Shown piece by piece: positions 49,850 through 61,083 of a stretch of 64,000 nt of DNA (its first letter is position 1; every line of letters starts with the position of its first letter). This DNA is from Phycisphaerales bacterium (GTDB lineage Bacteria; Planctomycetota; Phycisphaerae; Phycisphaerales; UBA1924). The notes beneath the pieces were generated by a model that was given only the letters and a program-made list of their open reading frames with translations, was not told the origin of the DNA and made no database searches. The stretch is from NCBI GenBank assembly GCA_905339235.1, contig CAJPFG010000031.1, forward strand, positions 124,001 through 188,000. Reading direction: 5' to 3'. Position numbers and translations under genes: made by a program.

Positions 49850-50347
49850 ATGCCCCCCGACCCCGACCAACTCCTGCTGCTCACCTCGACTCGCACCGAG
49901 TTCGAGGCCCAGACCATCGCGACGGCGCTGGAGGCGGAGGGAATCCCTGTGCGCGTCTTCGCGGCCGCGTCGCATGGCGTCCAGTGGGAGGGCGGGATCG
50001 CAAACTCGGTTCGCGTCATGGTTCGCCGCGCGGATGCCGCGATGGCTGCCGAAGCCCTCCACCGCATCCGTCGCGACTCCCGCGCCATCGACTGGAGCCA
50101 AGTGGATGTCGGCCCGCCGGAGGACGAAAACCCGGTCCTGCCGCCGCCATCCTCGAGGATCAACGGTTGGTCACCGCTGTTCTACCGCATCCGCATCGTC
50201 GGATTCACCCTGCTCTTCTCCATGATGCTCCTGCAATGGATGGGCGTCCGCGTCGCCATCCCGGCGCTGCTCATCGCGATCGTCTTCATCATCGCGGGCT
50301 GGACCCCGCCGGATGCTCGGCCCGCGCACCCGTTCCCGCGAGAGTGA
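49850..50347 (+). CDS. DUF2007-like protein with C-terminal membrane helices
   Basis: 165 residues. The first 70 residues (LLLLTSTRTEFEAQTIATAL EAEGIPVRVFA, RVMVRRADAAMAAEAL) match the ferredoxin-like DUF2007 putative signal-transducing fold. Two membrane helices follow (VGFTLLFSMMLLQWMG and VAIPALLIAIVFIIAGW). Role unknown. Divergent from the FkbM gene; the start has no clear Shine-Dalgarno. Confidence 0.7.
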   Translation: MPPDPDQLLLLTSTRTEFEAQTIATALEAEGIPVRVFAAASHGVQWEGGIANSVRVMVRRADAAMAAEALHRIRRDSRAIDWSQVDVGPPEDENPVLPPPSSRINGWSPLFYRIRIVGFTLLFSMMLLQWMGVRVAIPALLIAIVFIIAGWTPPDARPAHPFPRE

Positions 50348-50431
50348 TACCGGCGACTCGGGCCGACGAATCCCTCGCGCCGAACGTCGTCGGTCGGTCG
50401 CCAGCGGCGCTCGTGTCGCCGGGCGGTGGCG

Positions 50432-52267
<1,836 letters not shown>

Positions 52268-52370
52268 GGGCGCATTGTAGTGGCAGCATCGGGATTTCGC
52301 GCGGGGTTTTGGGCGGCCGCCGAACACACCGTTCGAATCCCCACGCCGGGCTGTCCACTATGCTCCCGCC

Positions 52371-53729
52371 ATGCCGCAAGCCGTCATTTCACCAGCCCGG
52401 TCCGCGGTCTACGCGCATCTGACCGAGCAGGTGCCGCGATTCCCGGAGTTGGCGCTGCACGAGCCGGACACAAGCGGGCTCGATCCGCGCGACGCCGCAC
52501 TCGCCCACGCGATCAACGGCGCGGTGGTGCGTCGGTGGCTCACCCTCGAAGCGGTCTTCCGCTTTTTTCTGCGGCGGCCGTTCCGCGAGTCTCATCCGGC
52601 AACCCAGGCCGCGCTTCTGGCCGGCGCGGCCCAACTCCTGTTCCTGGATCGGATCCCCGCCCACGCGGCGATCCACGAAAGCGTCGAGTACGTGAAGGAT
52701 CACGCCCCCAAGACTGCCACCCTGGTCAACGCCGTCCTCCGGTCCATTACGCGGCTCATGCTCCCGGCCGACACCACTCCATGGAACGAACTCGCGGAGG
52801 ATCGGGCCTCCCTGCCGCAAGCGGATGGGCGCCGGATCCGGTTCCGGGAAGCGGTCCTGCCCGTCGACCCGATCGAGCGGCTGGCGGACGTGACGAGCAC
52901 CCCGACCCCGTTGGTGCGGCGCTGGGCCGCCGAGTTCGGCGCGGACCGGGCCCGCGAACTGGCGTTGCACTCGCTGGTCATTCCTCCCACCGTCCTGAAC
53001 CTGCGCTACGCCCCTGCCGGATTCGCCGGCGGGAATACTCAGATCACCCCTCACGCCATCGACGGATTCGGCGTGTGGAACCCTGAGGGAGCCGACTTGC
53101 GGACGACGCTGTCGAAGCGCGACAACATTTGGGTTCAGGATCCGGCGTCGGCACAGGCAGTCCGGATTGCAAGAGGGCACGTCCGCGGCGGGCGGGACGC
53201 GTTGATCCTCGACCTCTGTGCCGGGCAGGGCACCAAGACGCGGCAACTCGCCGCCGAGTTTCCGGATGCCCGCATCCTCGCGACGGATACCGACGATCGC
53301 CGGCGCGCCGTGCTTCGAGCCACCTTCGCGGCGAACCCTCGTGTTCGCGTGGCTACCCCGTCGGAGGTCGGCGGGATCGCGGCGGGGAAGGCGGCGGTCA
53401 TTCTGCTCGACGTACCCTGTTCCAACTCAGGCGTCCTCCCACGCCGGCCCGAGGCCAAGTACCGATGGACTCCGGCCCAACTCATGAGATTGACATCGAC
53501 TCAACGGGAAATCCTCGACGCGGCCATTCCGATGCTGGGCCTGGGGGGCGCACTGGTCTACTCGACATGCAGCATCGATCGGGAAGAGAACGAAGACCAG
53601 GCCCGTCGGGCGGAAGCGCTCGGGCTGACGCCCGTGACCGCGGAACGCACCATGCCCGCCGGCCAGCCCGGTGATCCTCCGACGGCCTATCACGATGCCT
53701 CGTTTGTCGCGGTTCTGGGCAAGCGATAG
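52371..53729 (+). CDS. rsmB: 16S rRNA (cytosine-C5) methyltransferase RsmB-like
   Basis: 452 residues. An N-terminal NusB-like helical domain (residues 10-125, HPATQAALLAGAAQLLFLDR, IPAHAAIHESVEYVKDHAPK) precedes the Sun/NOP2 methyltransferase: DLCAGQGTKTRQLAAEFPDA, the catalytic DVPCSNSGVLPRRPEAKYRW and the second cysteine in LVYSTCSIDREENEDQ. Together these identify RsmB, which makes m5C967 in E. coli 16S rRNA. TATGCT lies six bases before the ATG. Divergent from the mutase; 103 bases separate the two starts. Confidence 0.88.
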   Translation: MPQAVISPARSAVYAHLTEQVPRFPELALHEPDTSGLDPRDAALAHAINGAVVRRWLTLEAVFRFFLRRPFRESHPATQAALLAGAAQLLFLDRIPAHAAIHESVEYVKDHAPKTATLVNAVLRSITRLMLPADTTPWNELAEDRASLPQADGRRIRFREAVLPVDPIERLADVTSTPTPLVRRWAAEFGADRARELALHSLVIPPTVLNLRYAPAGFAGGNTQITPHAIDGFGVWNPEGADLRTTLSKRDNIWVQDPASAQAVRIARGHVRGGRDALILDLCAGQGTKTRQLAAEFPDARILATDTDDRRRAVLRATFAANPRVRVATPSEVGGIAAGKAAVILLDVPCSNSGVLPRRPEAKYRWTPAQLMRLTSTQREILDAAIPMLGLGGALVYSTCSIDREENEDQARRAEALGLTPVTAERTMPAGQPGDPPTAYHDASFVAVLGKR

Positions 53730-53824
53730 TCCCGCCAGTTGTCGTTTTGGCCAGACTCCTACGCTCATTCGAGGGTACACTCCACCCCACGACAGTCAAC
53801 GACCGGCCGCTGGAGCCCGAATTG

Positions 53825-54286
53825 ATGAACCTGCTGGACATTCTGAGCCCCAACTGCATTCGCGCGCCCCTGGTGGCGACGACGAAGCGCGGGGTGATTG
53901 ACGAGTTGGTTGACCTGCTGGCCGCGGAAAAGAAGGTGGCGGATGCGAAGGCGTTGAAGGACGCGGTGTGGTCGCGAGAGCAGATGCGAACGACGGGAAT
54001 TGGCGCCGGCCTGGCGATCCCGCACGGGAAGTGCCCGGGCATGACCGGTTTGGCCATGGCGATCGGCAAGCCCGCCAAGCCGATGGACTTTGAGGCGATC
54101 GACGGCCAGCCCGTGAAACTGGTCGTGCTTCTGGCCTCACCCCCCGACAAGACCTCCGACCACATCCAGGCCCTGGCCCGCATCTCCCGCCTCATGACCA
54201 TGGAAGCGTTCCGCGAGCGGATCTACGCGGCGGAGTCGGCCTCGGAAATTTATGAGTTGCTGAAGAGCCAGGAAAAGCCCGCCTGA
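53825..54286 (+). CDS. PTS fructose-type EIIA domain protein (PtsN-like)
   Basis: 153 residues from ATG 53825. Sequence LSPNCIRAPLVATTKRGVID, REQMRTTGIGAGLAIPHGKC with the phosphorylated His in IPHG, and LLASPPDKTSDHIQALA, all typical of EIIA(Fru)/EIIA(Ntr). No sugar permease is present, so it is probably regulatory, as PtsN is. It lies 20 bases upstream of the polyprenyl synthase gene. A TACACT box is at 53776-53781. Confidence 0.85.
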   Translation: MNLLDILSPNCIRAPLVATTKRGVIDELVDLLAAEKKVADAKALKDAVWSREQMRTTGIGAGLAIPHGKCPGMTGLAMAIGKPAKPMDFEAIDGQPVKLVVLLASPPDKTSDHIQALARISRLMTMEAFRERIYAAESASEIYELLKSQEKPA

Positions 54287-54306
54287 CCACGGCGAGGCGA
54301 CTCACG

Positions 54307-55194
54307 ATGAGCAGCGTCGATCCGATCTTCGCCCCCGCGGCGCTCCTCGATCCGTATCTCGAGCAGTTCATCCGGGCCGAAGGCCTTCCCGGTCACCTGA
54401 CCGACGCCATCCTGTACTCGCTCCTGGCGCCCGGAAAGCGTCTGCGTCCGGTGCTGGTCTGGCACGCATGCTCGATGTTCGACGGCGACCCGGCGAGGGT
54501 GGCCCTTCCTGCCATGAGCGCGGTTGAACTGATTCATACGTTCAGCCTTGTCCATGACGATCTGCCGGCACTGGATGACGATGACCTGCGGCGCGGGCGG
54601 CCCACGCTTCACAAGCACGCCGGCGAGGCCATGGCGATTCTGGCGGGCGACGCGATGCTGACGCTCGCGTTCAACGTGATCGCGTCTCGCGGGCGGGGCG
54701 TGCCGCAGCAGTTGCTCACGAAGGAACTCGCGGTGGCGACCAGTTCGATGATCGCGGGGCAGGTGTACGACACGCTGGGCGGGCTGGACCCCGGGCTGCC
54801 GGCGCATAGCCGGCTTGAGGCGGTTCACCGGAACAAGACCGGGGCGCTGATCCGGGCGTCGTGCAGGATGGGCGTGCTGTGCGCCAGCGCAAATGGGACC
54901 GAGGCGGCCGGCGCGCTGGGAATCATCGACGCGTACGCCGAGGCGATCGGGCTGATGTTCCAGATCGTGGACGACCTGCTGGACGTGGAGCAGTCGGCCG
55001 AGCACACGGGGAAGCGCACGGGCAAGGACGCGGGCGCGGGCAAACTCACGTATCCGGCGGTGCTGGGGGTCGGCGAGTCGCGGGCGGAGGTGGAGCGTCT
55101 GCGAGCGGCGGCGCGCGACTCATTGGACTCATTGGGCGCGAACGCCGATAACTTGCGTGCGCTGGCGGACTTTCTGGCGAGCCGAACGAAATGA
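54307..55194 (+). CDS. Polyprenyl diphosphate synthase (FPP/GGPP type)
   Basis: 295 residues. The first Asp-rich motif is in LVHDDLPALDDDDLRRGRPT and the second in QIVDDLLDVEQS, with GKDAGAGKLTYPAVLG after it; LLAPGKRLRPVLV is the usual N-terminal substrate loop. It builds short-chain prenyl diphosphates from IPP and DMAPP. It immediately precedes dxs, so precursor supply and chain elongation of isoprenoids are encoded together. Chain length cannot be read by eye. Confidence 0.9.
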   Translation: MSSVDPIFAPAALLDPYLEQFIRAEGLPGHLTDAILYSLLAPGKRLRPVLVWHACSMFDGDPARVALPAMSAVELIHTFSLVHDDLPALDDDDLRRGRPTLHKHAGEAMAILAGDAMLTLAFNVIASRGRGVPQQLLTKELAVATSSMIAGQVYDTLGGLDPGLPAHSRLEAVHRNKTGALIRASCRMGVLCASANGTEAAGALGIIDAYAEAIGLMFQIVDDLLDVEQSAEHTGKRTGKDAGAGKLTYPAVLGVGESRAEVERLRAAARDSLDSLGANADNLRALADFLASRTK

Positions 55195-55229
55195 AAGGCC
55201 ATGTCGTACCAAAGCGCTTCCGGGGAACG

Positions 55230-55259
55230 TTGATTTCTGCCCGGCATCCGGCCTACACT
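55230..55259 (+). promoter_or_regulatory. Predicted promoter of dxs
   Basis: TTGATT (55230-55235) and TACACT (55254-55259) with an 18-base spacer in the gap after the polyprenyl synthase gene. Transcription would start near 55266, 17 bases before the ATG at 55283. Confidence 0.5.
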
Positions 55260-55282
55260 ACTTTCAGTAATCATTGAAAATC

Positions 55283-57268
55283 ATGACCGCGATCCTTCCC
55301 AAACTCAGAACACCGCAGGACCTCCGGGGCCTGTCGATCGGGCAGTTGCTGACGTTGGCGGGCGAGATCCGCGCGGCGATCACGGGGCAGATCGCGAACT
55401 CGGGCGGGCATTTGGCGCCGAACCTCGGCGTGGTCGAACTGACCATCGCGCTGCACTACGTGTTCGACTTCGGCCACGATCGGCTGCTCTTCGACGTTGG
55501 GCACCAGTGCTATCCGCACAAACTGCTCACCGGCCGGCTGCCGCTGCTGTCGAAACTGCGGACGCGCGAGGGGATGGCGGGGTTTCCCGAGCCGCGGGAG
55601 TCGCCGTTTGACCTGTTCGCCGTCGGGCACGCCGGCACGGGAATCTCGACGGCGGTGGGCGTGGCGCGGGGCGATGCGCTGAACAAGGAGGGGTTCGATC
55701 CGCGGACGAACCCGACGGGCCGGCGGGTGGTGACGTTGATCGGCGATGCGTCGATCGTGAACGGCGTGGCGATGGAGGGGCTGAACAACGCCGGGACGCT
55801 CAAGCGTCAGTTCCTGGTGGTGCTGAACGACAACGGGATGTCGATCAGCAAGCCGCAGGGGGCGCTATCGCATTACTTCGACAAACTGCGGCTGTCGCAC
55901 GCGTACGCGGACTTCAAGAAGAGCGCCAAGGAGGCATTGAAGGGACTGCCCGGCGGGGAGAAACTCCGCGAGGCGTACCACAAACTGGGCGAGGCGGGCA
56001 AGGCCGTGACAAACGAGACGGCGTGGTTCGAGCACTTCGGGCTGGTGACGGTGGGCCCGATCGACGGGCACGACCTGCCGCGGCTCATCGAGTACCTCCG
56101 CGAGGCCCGCGACTTCGACCGCCCGATGGTGCTGCACGTCCACACGGTGAAGGGCAAGGGGTACGAGTTCGCGGAAGAGGACTCCACGCGATTTCACTCT
56201 CCGCCCGCGTTCCGGGTGGATGGCGGGCTGGAGCAGGGCTGCCGCGTCGAGTTGAAATCCGAGGGCCGGTCGTTCACGGCGGCGTTCGCGGACGCGATGA
56301 TCGACGTGATGGAGCGGGACGCGAAGGTGGTGACGTGCACGGCGGCGATGCCGGACGGCACGGGGCTGAACAAGGTGATGCCGCGGTTCCCGGAACGATC
56401 GTGGGACGTGGGGATCTGCGAGTCGCACGCGCTGGACATGATGGCGGGGCTGGCGAAGACAGGCTGGAAGCCGTTCTTCGCGGTATATAGCACGTTCCTG
56501 CAGCGGGCGTTCGATCAGGCGTTCCAGGAGGCCTCGTTGCAGGGGCTGCCGGTACGGCTGTGCCTGGATCGCGCGGGGCTGGTGGGCGGCGACGGCGCCG
56601 TGCACCACGGGTTCTGCGATATCGCGCTGCTGCGGACGCTTCCCGGCGCGGTGGTCACAGCGGCGATCGATGAACCGAGCCTGCGGGGCGCGCTGGAGTT
56701 CATGCGGGGCTACGACGCGGGGTTGTCGGCGGTGCGGTACCCGCGAGACACCGTAAGCGACCGGGTGCCGGCAGGTTGCCCGCCGTTTGTCCTGGGGAAA
56801 GCCCGGTTCCTGGGCGGGAGCCTGCCGGAGGACCCGCTGCGCGACGCCGGGGCGGCCGCGCCGGATGTGGCGATCCTGGCGTTCGGAACCCTGGCGATCA
56901 CGGCGTTGGAGGCCGCCGCCGGGGTGCCGGAAGCGCGAGTGGCGGTGTACGACGCGCGATTCGCGAAGCCGGTGGACCTAGATCTGATCCGGGAGTTGCT
57001 GACGCGGCACGTGCCGGTGATCACCATCGAGGATCACTCGGTGGTGGGCGGATTCGGCGCGGCGATGGTGGACGCGGCCCAGGAGATGGGGCTGGACACG
57101 TCGCGGATCACGCGGCTGGGGCTGCCGGATCGCTGGGTGTATCAGGATTCGCGCTCGCGGCAACTGGCGGAAGTCGGGCTGGACGCCTCGGGGATTGCCG
57201 GGGCGATCCGGACGGCGATCGCGCCGCGGGAAATCGCGACGGCGGCGATGAATCCGCGCATCTCGTGA
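55283..57268 (+). CDS. dxs: 1-deoxy-D-xylulose-5-phosphate synthase
   Basis: 661 residues from ATG 55283; TTG 55274 is in frame but less likely. Landmarks: IANSGGHLAPNLGVVELTIA, DVGHQCYPHKLLTGR with the proton-relay His, VGHAGTGISTAVG, the TPP-binding GDASIVNGVAMEGLNNAG and LNDNGMSIS, and in the second half YSTFLQRAFDQAFQ and LDRAGLVGGDGAVHHG. It condenses pyruvate with glyceraldehyde-3-phosphate, the first step of the MEP isoprenoid pathway. Third codon positions are G-rich, opposite to + strand genes before 50 kb. Confidence 0.96.
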   Translation: MTAILPKLRTPQDLRGLSIGQLLTLAGEIRAAITGQIANSGGHLAPNLGVVELTIALHYVFDFGHDRLLFDVGHQCYPHKLLTGRLPLLSKLRTREGMAGFPEPRESPFDLFAVGHAGTGISTAVGVARGDALNKEGFDPRTNPTGRRVVTLIGDASIVNGVAMEGLNNAGTLKRQFLVVLNDNGMSISKPQGALSHYFDKLRLSHAYADFKKSAKEALKGLPGGEKLREAYHKLGEAGKAVTNETAWFEHFGLVTVGPIDGHDLPRLIEYLREARDFDRPMVLHVHTVKGKGYEFAEEDSTRFHSPPAFRVDGGLEQGCRVELKSEGRSFTAAFADAMIDVMERDAKVVTCTAAMPDGTGLNKVMPRFPERSWDVGICESHALDMMAGLAKTGWKPFFAVYSTFLQRAFDQAFQEASLQGLPVRLCLDRAGLVGGDGAVHHGFCDIALLRTLPGAVVTAAIDEPSLRGALEFMRGYDAGLSAVRYPRDTVSDRVPAGCPPFVLGKARFLGGSLPEDPLRDAGAAAPDVAILAFGTLAITALEAAAGVPEARVAVYDARFAKPVDLDLIRELLTRHVPVITIEDHSVVGGFGAAMVDAAQEMGLDTSRITRLGLPDRWVYQDSRSRQLAEVGLDASGIAGAIRTAIAPREIATAAMNPRIS

Positions 57269-57317
57269 AGCGGGCGGTTGGCGCTTGCAATCGCCGGTTT
57301 GCCATTTACCCTCCAGC

Positions 57318-58187
57318 ATGCCACGCCGCGTCCTTCTACTCGTGAACCCGAACAAGCCCGCGGCGGTGGCGGCGGCGACCGAGGTTCGCGCGCTGATCGA
57401 GCGGCACGCGGTGCTGCTGGCGGAGTTGCCGGCGGACTCGACGCCGCTGCCGGAATCGGCGAAAGAGGCGGACCTGATCGTCGTGCTGGGCGGGGATGGG
57501 ACGTTGTTGGCCCAGTGCCGGCGGTGCGTGGGGTTGACCGCGCCGCTGCTGGGGGTGAACCTGGGGCGGCTCGGCTTCCTGGCGGAGTTTGATCAGACGG
57601 CGCTGCGGGACCAGGCGCCGGCGTTGTTCGGCGGCGCGGAACTGACCAAAGAAAGCCTGCGGGCCATGGGGGTGGAGGTCTTCGGCGCGCGTCACAGGAC
57701 CGCGAGGTTCGTCGGCATGGCGATCAACGACGCGGCGATCACCGCCGGGCCGCCGTTCCGGCTCATCTCGCTGTCGCTGTCGATCGACGGACAGCGCGGT
57801 CCGTCGCTGGTCGGGGATGGGCTGATTGTCTCGACGGCGCTGGGATCGACGGCGTACAACCTGTCGGCGGGGGGGCCGATCCTGTCGCCGCGAGTGGATG
57901 CGTTCGCGGTGACGCCGATCGCCGCGCATTCGCTTTCGTTCCGGCCGGTGGTGGTGTCGGGCGATTCCAGGATCGAGATCCGCGTGGAACGGGCGAACGC
58001 GGACGACTCGCACGGAACGACGCTGGTGCTCGACGGGCAATCCACGACGCGGCTGGAGGCGGGGGACCGGATCGTGGTTTTGCGGCACGCGCTAGGGGTT
58101 CGGCTTGTGCAGAACACTCGGAGCGACTACTGGGCGCGGCTGATCTCGAAACTCAACTGGGCGACGACGCCGCGGCTGAATGGGTGA
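57318..58187 (+). CDS. nadK: NAD kinase
   Basis: 289 residues from ATG 57318. VLGGDGTLLAQCRR and GVNLGRLGFLAEF are the ATP-NAD kinase signatures, with STALGSTAYNLSAGGPILSP as the second substrate loop. It makes NADP from NAD. TACCCT lies five bases upstream of the ATG; the gene follows dxs by 49 bases, and NADPH is used by the next MEP pathway step, which makes the pairing sensible. Confidence 0.94.
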   Translation: MPRRVLLLVNPNKPAAVAAATEVRALIERHAVLLAELPADSTPLPESAKEADLIVVLGGDGTLLAQCRRCVGLTAPLLGVNLGRLGFLAEFDQTALRDQAPALFGGAELTKESLRAMGVEVFGARHRTARFVGMAINDAAITAGPPFRLISLSLSIDGQRGPSLVGDGLIVSTALGSTAYNLSAGGPILSPRVDAFAVTPIAAHSLSFRPVVVSGDSRIEIRVERANADDSHGTTLVLDGQSTTRLEAGDRIVVLRHALGVRLVQNTRSDYWARLISKLNWATTPRLNG

Positions 58188-58225
58188 GGCCGTCGAAGGG
58201 TCATGCGCCGCGGTATACTCGCGCC

Positions 58226-59044
58226 ATGTCTATGCCGCTGCCCCGGCCCATGAAGCGCTGGCTCAAGCACACCCTCTCGGTGGCGCGCGGGGCCGGAGCG
58301 CCATACGGCAAACTGCCGTGGGCGGTTCGCGACTTTGAATCGACGTACGACCCAGCGTCGGGGGGATACCGGGTCGGGCTGGATGGGCATCTCGGGTATG
58401 CGAGCGTGGAACTGGAGGTGGGGCGGTTGTGGTACGCGCTGGTGCGGCTGCTGCGGCCGCGCGTGGTGCTGGAGACCGGCACGCACCGCGGGTATTCGAC
58501 GTGCAACCTCGCGGCGGCGCTGCGGGATCTGGGGCAGGATGGGCACGTGTGGACGATCGATCCGATCGAGCACAACCACTTGTGGCTGGGGACAGATCTG
58601 GTGCCGCGCATCACGTTTCTGAAGAAGACCTCCGACCTGGCGTTCGAAAGCCTCAAGGGCAAGACGTTTGACCTGCTGGTGCTGGACAGCGATCACCACT
58701 ACTCGACGATCATTGAGGAACTGCGGCTGTTCGAGCCGTGCCTGAAGGTGGGCGGCCACATTCTGATGCACGACTCGCTGTACTTCGACGGGGTTGGCGC
58801 GGCGGTGAAGCAACTGGGGGACGACCCTCGGTTCGAGATGGTGACGCTGGACACGCCGCGAACGAGCGGGGAGCCGGCGCGTCGGCCGCCGGGCGTGACG
58901 ATCGTGCGGAAGGCGGCGGCGGGGCCGGCGGTGGTCCCGAACCCCGCGCTGTACAACTGGCACGTGGGCGACCCCTGGCAGACGCCGCTGCTCCGAGGCG
59001 GGGCGGGGAACGGGCAGGACATCCATGTGCCGCCGGCGATGTAG
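58226..59044 (+). CDS. Class I SAM-dependent methyltransferase (methyltransf_24-like)
   Basis: 272 residues from ATG 58226. The Rossmann-like SAM motif VLETGTHRGYSTCNLAAALR, then HVWTIDPIEHNH and LLVLDSDHHYSTIIEELRLF with GGHILMHDSLYF, match class I methyltransferases of the macrocin-O-methyltransferase / cephalosporin hydroxylase-like group. Substrate unknown. A consensus-like TATACT ends six bases before the ATG, one of the clearest leaderless-type starts in the window. Confidence 0.8.
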   Translation: MSMPLPRPMKRWLKHTLSVARGAGAPYGKLPWAVRDFESTYDPASGGYRVGLDGHLGYASVELEVGRLWYALVRLLRPRVVLETGTHRGYSTCNLAAALRDLGQDGHVWTIDPIEHNHLWLGTDLVPRITFLKKTSDLAFESLKGKTFDLLVLDSDHHYSTIIEELRLFEPCLKVGGHILMHDSLYFDGVGAAVKQLGDDPRFEMVTLDTPRTSGEPARRPPGVTIVRKAAAGPAVVPNPALYNWHVGDPWQTPLLRGGAGNGQDIHVPPAM

Positions 59045-59134
59045 CGTCGCGTTGGAGGCGGCGGCCGCGATGCGCCGGAGCGAGCGAAATACTCTTCCCA
59101 CGCCCGGCGATCGGGCCTGAGATGGAGGTGCGGA

Positions 59135-60310
59135 TTGAGACGATTGGCTGTCGCGGTGTTGATGACGTTTGCGGCCGGCGCGTCGGCGCAGGACGTGGAT
59201 CCGGCGCCGGAGATCGCGCGATTTACCGTGCGGGCGGGGTACAAAGTTGAGGTGGTCACGAATCCGCTTCGCGATGCGCGGTTCATCGAGTTCGACGCGG
59301 CGGGGATGCTCTATGTGTCGCGCCCCCGGGAGGGGGAGATCGCGACGTATCGGGACCTGGATCATGACGGGCAGTTCGAGGAGCGAACGAGTTTTGTGAA
59401 GGGGTTTCCGGCGGTCCACGCGATGTGCTGGCATGATGGGTGGATGTGGTTCGCGGCATCGGGAACGGTGCGGCGCGCCCGGGACCTGGATGGGGACGGA
59501 GAGGCGGATGAGAACGTGGAGGTGCTCTCGGACTTGCCGCAAGGGGGCGGGCACTGGTGGCGCAGCCTTCTCGTGACCGACGAGCACATCTACACGAGCA
59601 TCGGCGAGAGCGAGAACGCCTCCGACGAGCGCGAGAGCCCGCGGCAGAAGATCTGGCGCTATTCGCGGTCGGGGTCGGACCGGACGCTCTTTGCGTCGGG
59701 GATCCGGAATACGGAGAAACTCCGGCTTCGCCCGGGGACGCGCGAAGTCTGGGGGTGCGATCACGGATCGGACTGGTTCGGCGGGCCGTACAACGAGGGG
59801 GATCGCCAGCCGATCACCGACACGATGCCGCCGTGCGAGTTGAACAGGTATGTGGAGGGTGGCTTTTATGGGCACCCGTTCCTTGTGGGGAATCGGGTGC
59901 CGCGCAAGGAGTTTGCCGATCTGCCGGAACTGGGCGAACTCGCGGAGAAGACGATCGTTCCGGAGTGGTGCTTCGGGGCGCACTGGGCGCCCAACGGGTT
60001 TGCGTTTCTGGATCCCGGCGTCAATGCGAAGACCAGGGCGTTTCCGCCAGATCACGCCGGGGACCTATGGGTTGCGTTTCATGGATCGTGGAACAGCACG
60101 AAGCGCGTGGGGTACCAGATTGCGCGAGTGCTGTTCGACGGCGGGCGGCCGTACGGGCTCTTAACCGTCGTTTCGACGCTGGGGGGCGAACAGATCCTCG
60201 GGCGGCCGGTGGATGTGGCGCAGGGCCCGGATGGCTGCCTGTACTGGAGCGACGATTTCACGGGGAGGGTGTATCGCCTGCGGTGGGTCGGAGAGACGGC
60301 GCGGAAGTGA
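59135..60310 (+). CDS. Exported glucose/sorbosone dehydrogenase-like beta-propeller protein
   Basis: 391 residues starting at TTG 59135, six bases after GGAGGTG, a strong ribosome binding site that decides the start. A signal peptide (RRLAVAVLMTFAAGASA) precedes a six-bladed propeller with ARFIEFDAAGMLYVSRPREG, GIRNTEKLRLRPGTREVWGC DHG and GDLWVAFHGSWNST, all seen in PQQ-type GDH / L-sorbosone dehydrogenase and related PVC-group proteins. Real cofactor and substrate are unknown. Confidence 0.8.
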   Translation: MRRLAVAVLMTFAAGASAQDVDPAPEIARFTVRAGYKVEVVTNPLRDARFIEFDAAGMLYVSRPREGEIATYRDLDHDGQFEERTSFVKGFPAVHAMCWHDGWMWFAASGTVRRARDLDGDGEADENVEVLSDLPQGGGHWWRSLLVTDEHIYTSIGESENASDERESPRQKIWRYSRSGSDRTLFASGIRNTEKLRLRPGTREVWGCDHGSDWFGGPYNEGDRQPITDTMPPCELNRYVEGGFYGHPFLVGNRVPRKEFADLPELGELAEKTIVPEWCFGAHWAPNGFAFLDPGVNAKTRAFPPDHAGDLWVAFHGSWNSTKRVGYQIARVLFDGGRPYGLLTVVSTLGGEQILGRPVDVAQGPDGCLYWSDDFTGRVYRLRWVGETARK

Positions 60311-60340
60311 TTGGCGGCATCATCCGCTTACACTCACGCC

Positions 60341-61012
60341 GTGCGCCGTGCTTTTACGCTCATCGAACTGCTGGTGGTGATCGCGGTGGTGGCCCTGCTG
60401 ATCGGGCTGCTGCTGCCTGCGCTGTCGGGCGCGCGAGAGGCGGGGCGCTCGGCCAACTGCCTGTCGAACGAGCGGCAGATATTCCTGGTCTGCCGCGCGT
60501 ATGCGGACGAAAACAAGGGAAGCAGCCCGGCGCTGGGCGTCCCGTACGGCACGCTGCCGAACTGGGCGCTGGTGGTGCAGGCGTCGATGGGGATCACCGG
60601 CGAGACCTCGGCGGAGTTGTTCTCGGAGCGGTCGGCGCTGGTGTGTCCCTCCGCCCGGGCGCTGTACGGAGCCCAGATGCAGCGCACGTACGCGATCAAC
60701 GCGACGGGGCACTTCGGGCAGCCGGGCGATGCGGACAACTACGACACCGCGCCGGCCTCGATCCACATGGACCGGGTGCAACGGCCCGGAGACTTCCCGT
60801 TATTCGTGGACAGCGCGCCGACGTTTATTCCTCCCCCCGCCCCACCGCCGACGCGCACGGCCAGCGTGCTGGATTTTCGGATCGCGTCGCACGTGACGGA
60901 CCGGCTCGGACGGCCGCATGTGTCGAAGCGCGGGTTCCACGCGGTGATGCTGGACGGGTCGGCGAAGCCGTACACGGAGGTGCGGCCGGAGTGGATCGAG
61001 CCGCTGCCGTAG
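60341..61012 (+). CDS. Planctomycete-type secreted pseudopilin-like protein
   Basis: 223 residues from GTG 60341, chosen because it gives the short leader VRRA before [20 protein letters not shown]; a TACACT box ends six bases upstream. [20 protein letters not shown] follows, and the C-terminus has [15 protein letters not shown], the H...DG motif shared with the protein at 17568. The Gly before the cleavage site is Ala. One of the lineage-specific pilin-like families; function unknown. Confidence 0.82.
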   Translation: MRRAFTLIELLVVIAVVALLIGLLLPALSGAREAGRSANCLSNERQIFLVCRAYADENKGSSPALGVPYGTLPNWALVVQASMGITGETSAELFSERSALVCPSARALYGAQMQRTYAINATGHFGQPGDADNYDTAPASIHMDRVQRPGDFPLFVDSAPTFIPPPAPPPTRTASVLDFRIASHVTDRLGRPHVSKRGFHAVMLDGSAKPYTEVRPEWIEPLP

Positions 61013-61034
61013 CGCCGATGGATCCGGAACAGAA

Positions 61035-61066
61035 CAAGGGCCGGCCTCGCAGGAGACCGGCCCTTG
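61035..61066. terminator. Bidirectional hairpin between convergent genes
   Basis: 10-bp perfect stem CAAGGGCCGG (61035-61044) / CCGGCCCTTG (61057-61066) with a 12-base loop, placed between the convergent stops at 61012 and 61084. There is no long T-run on either side, so termination may be factor-assisted. Confidence 0.65.
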
Positions 61067-61083
61067 CGAAATGTGGGATCGAA

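Noticed and set aside
52338..52352. GTTCGAATCCCC, like a tRNA T-loop
   Set aside because: The flanks do not pair into a T-stem and no acceptor, D or anticodon arm is present upstream.
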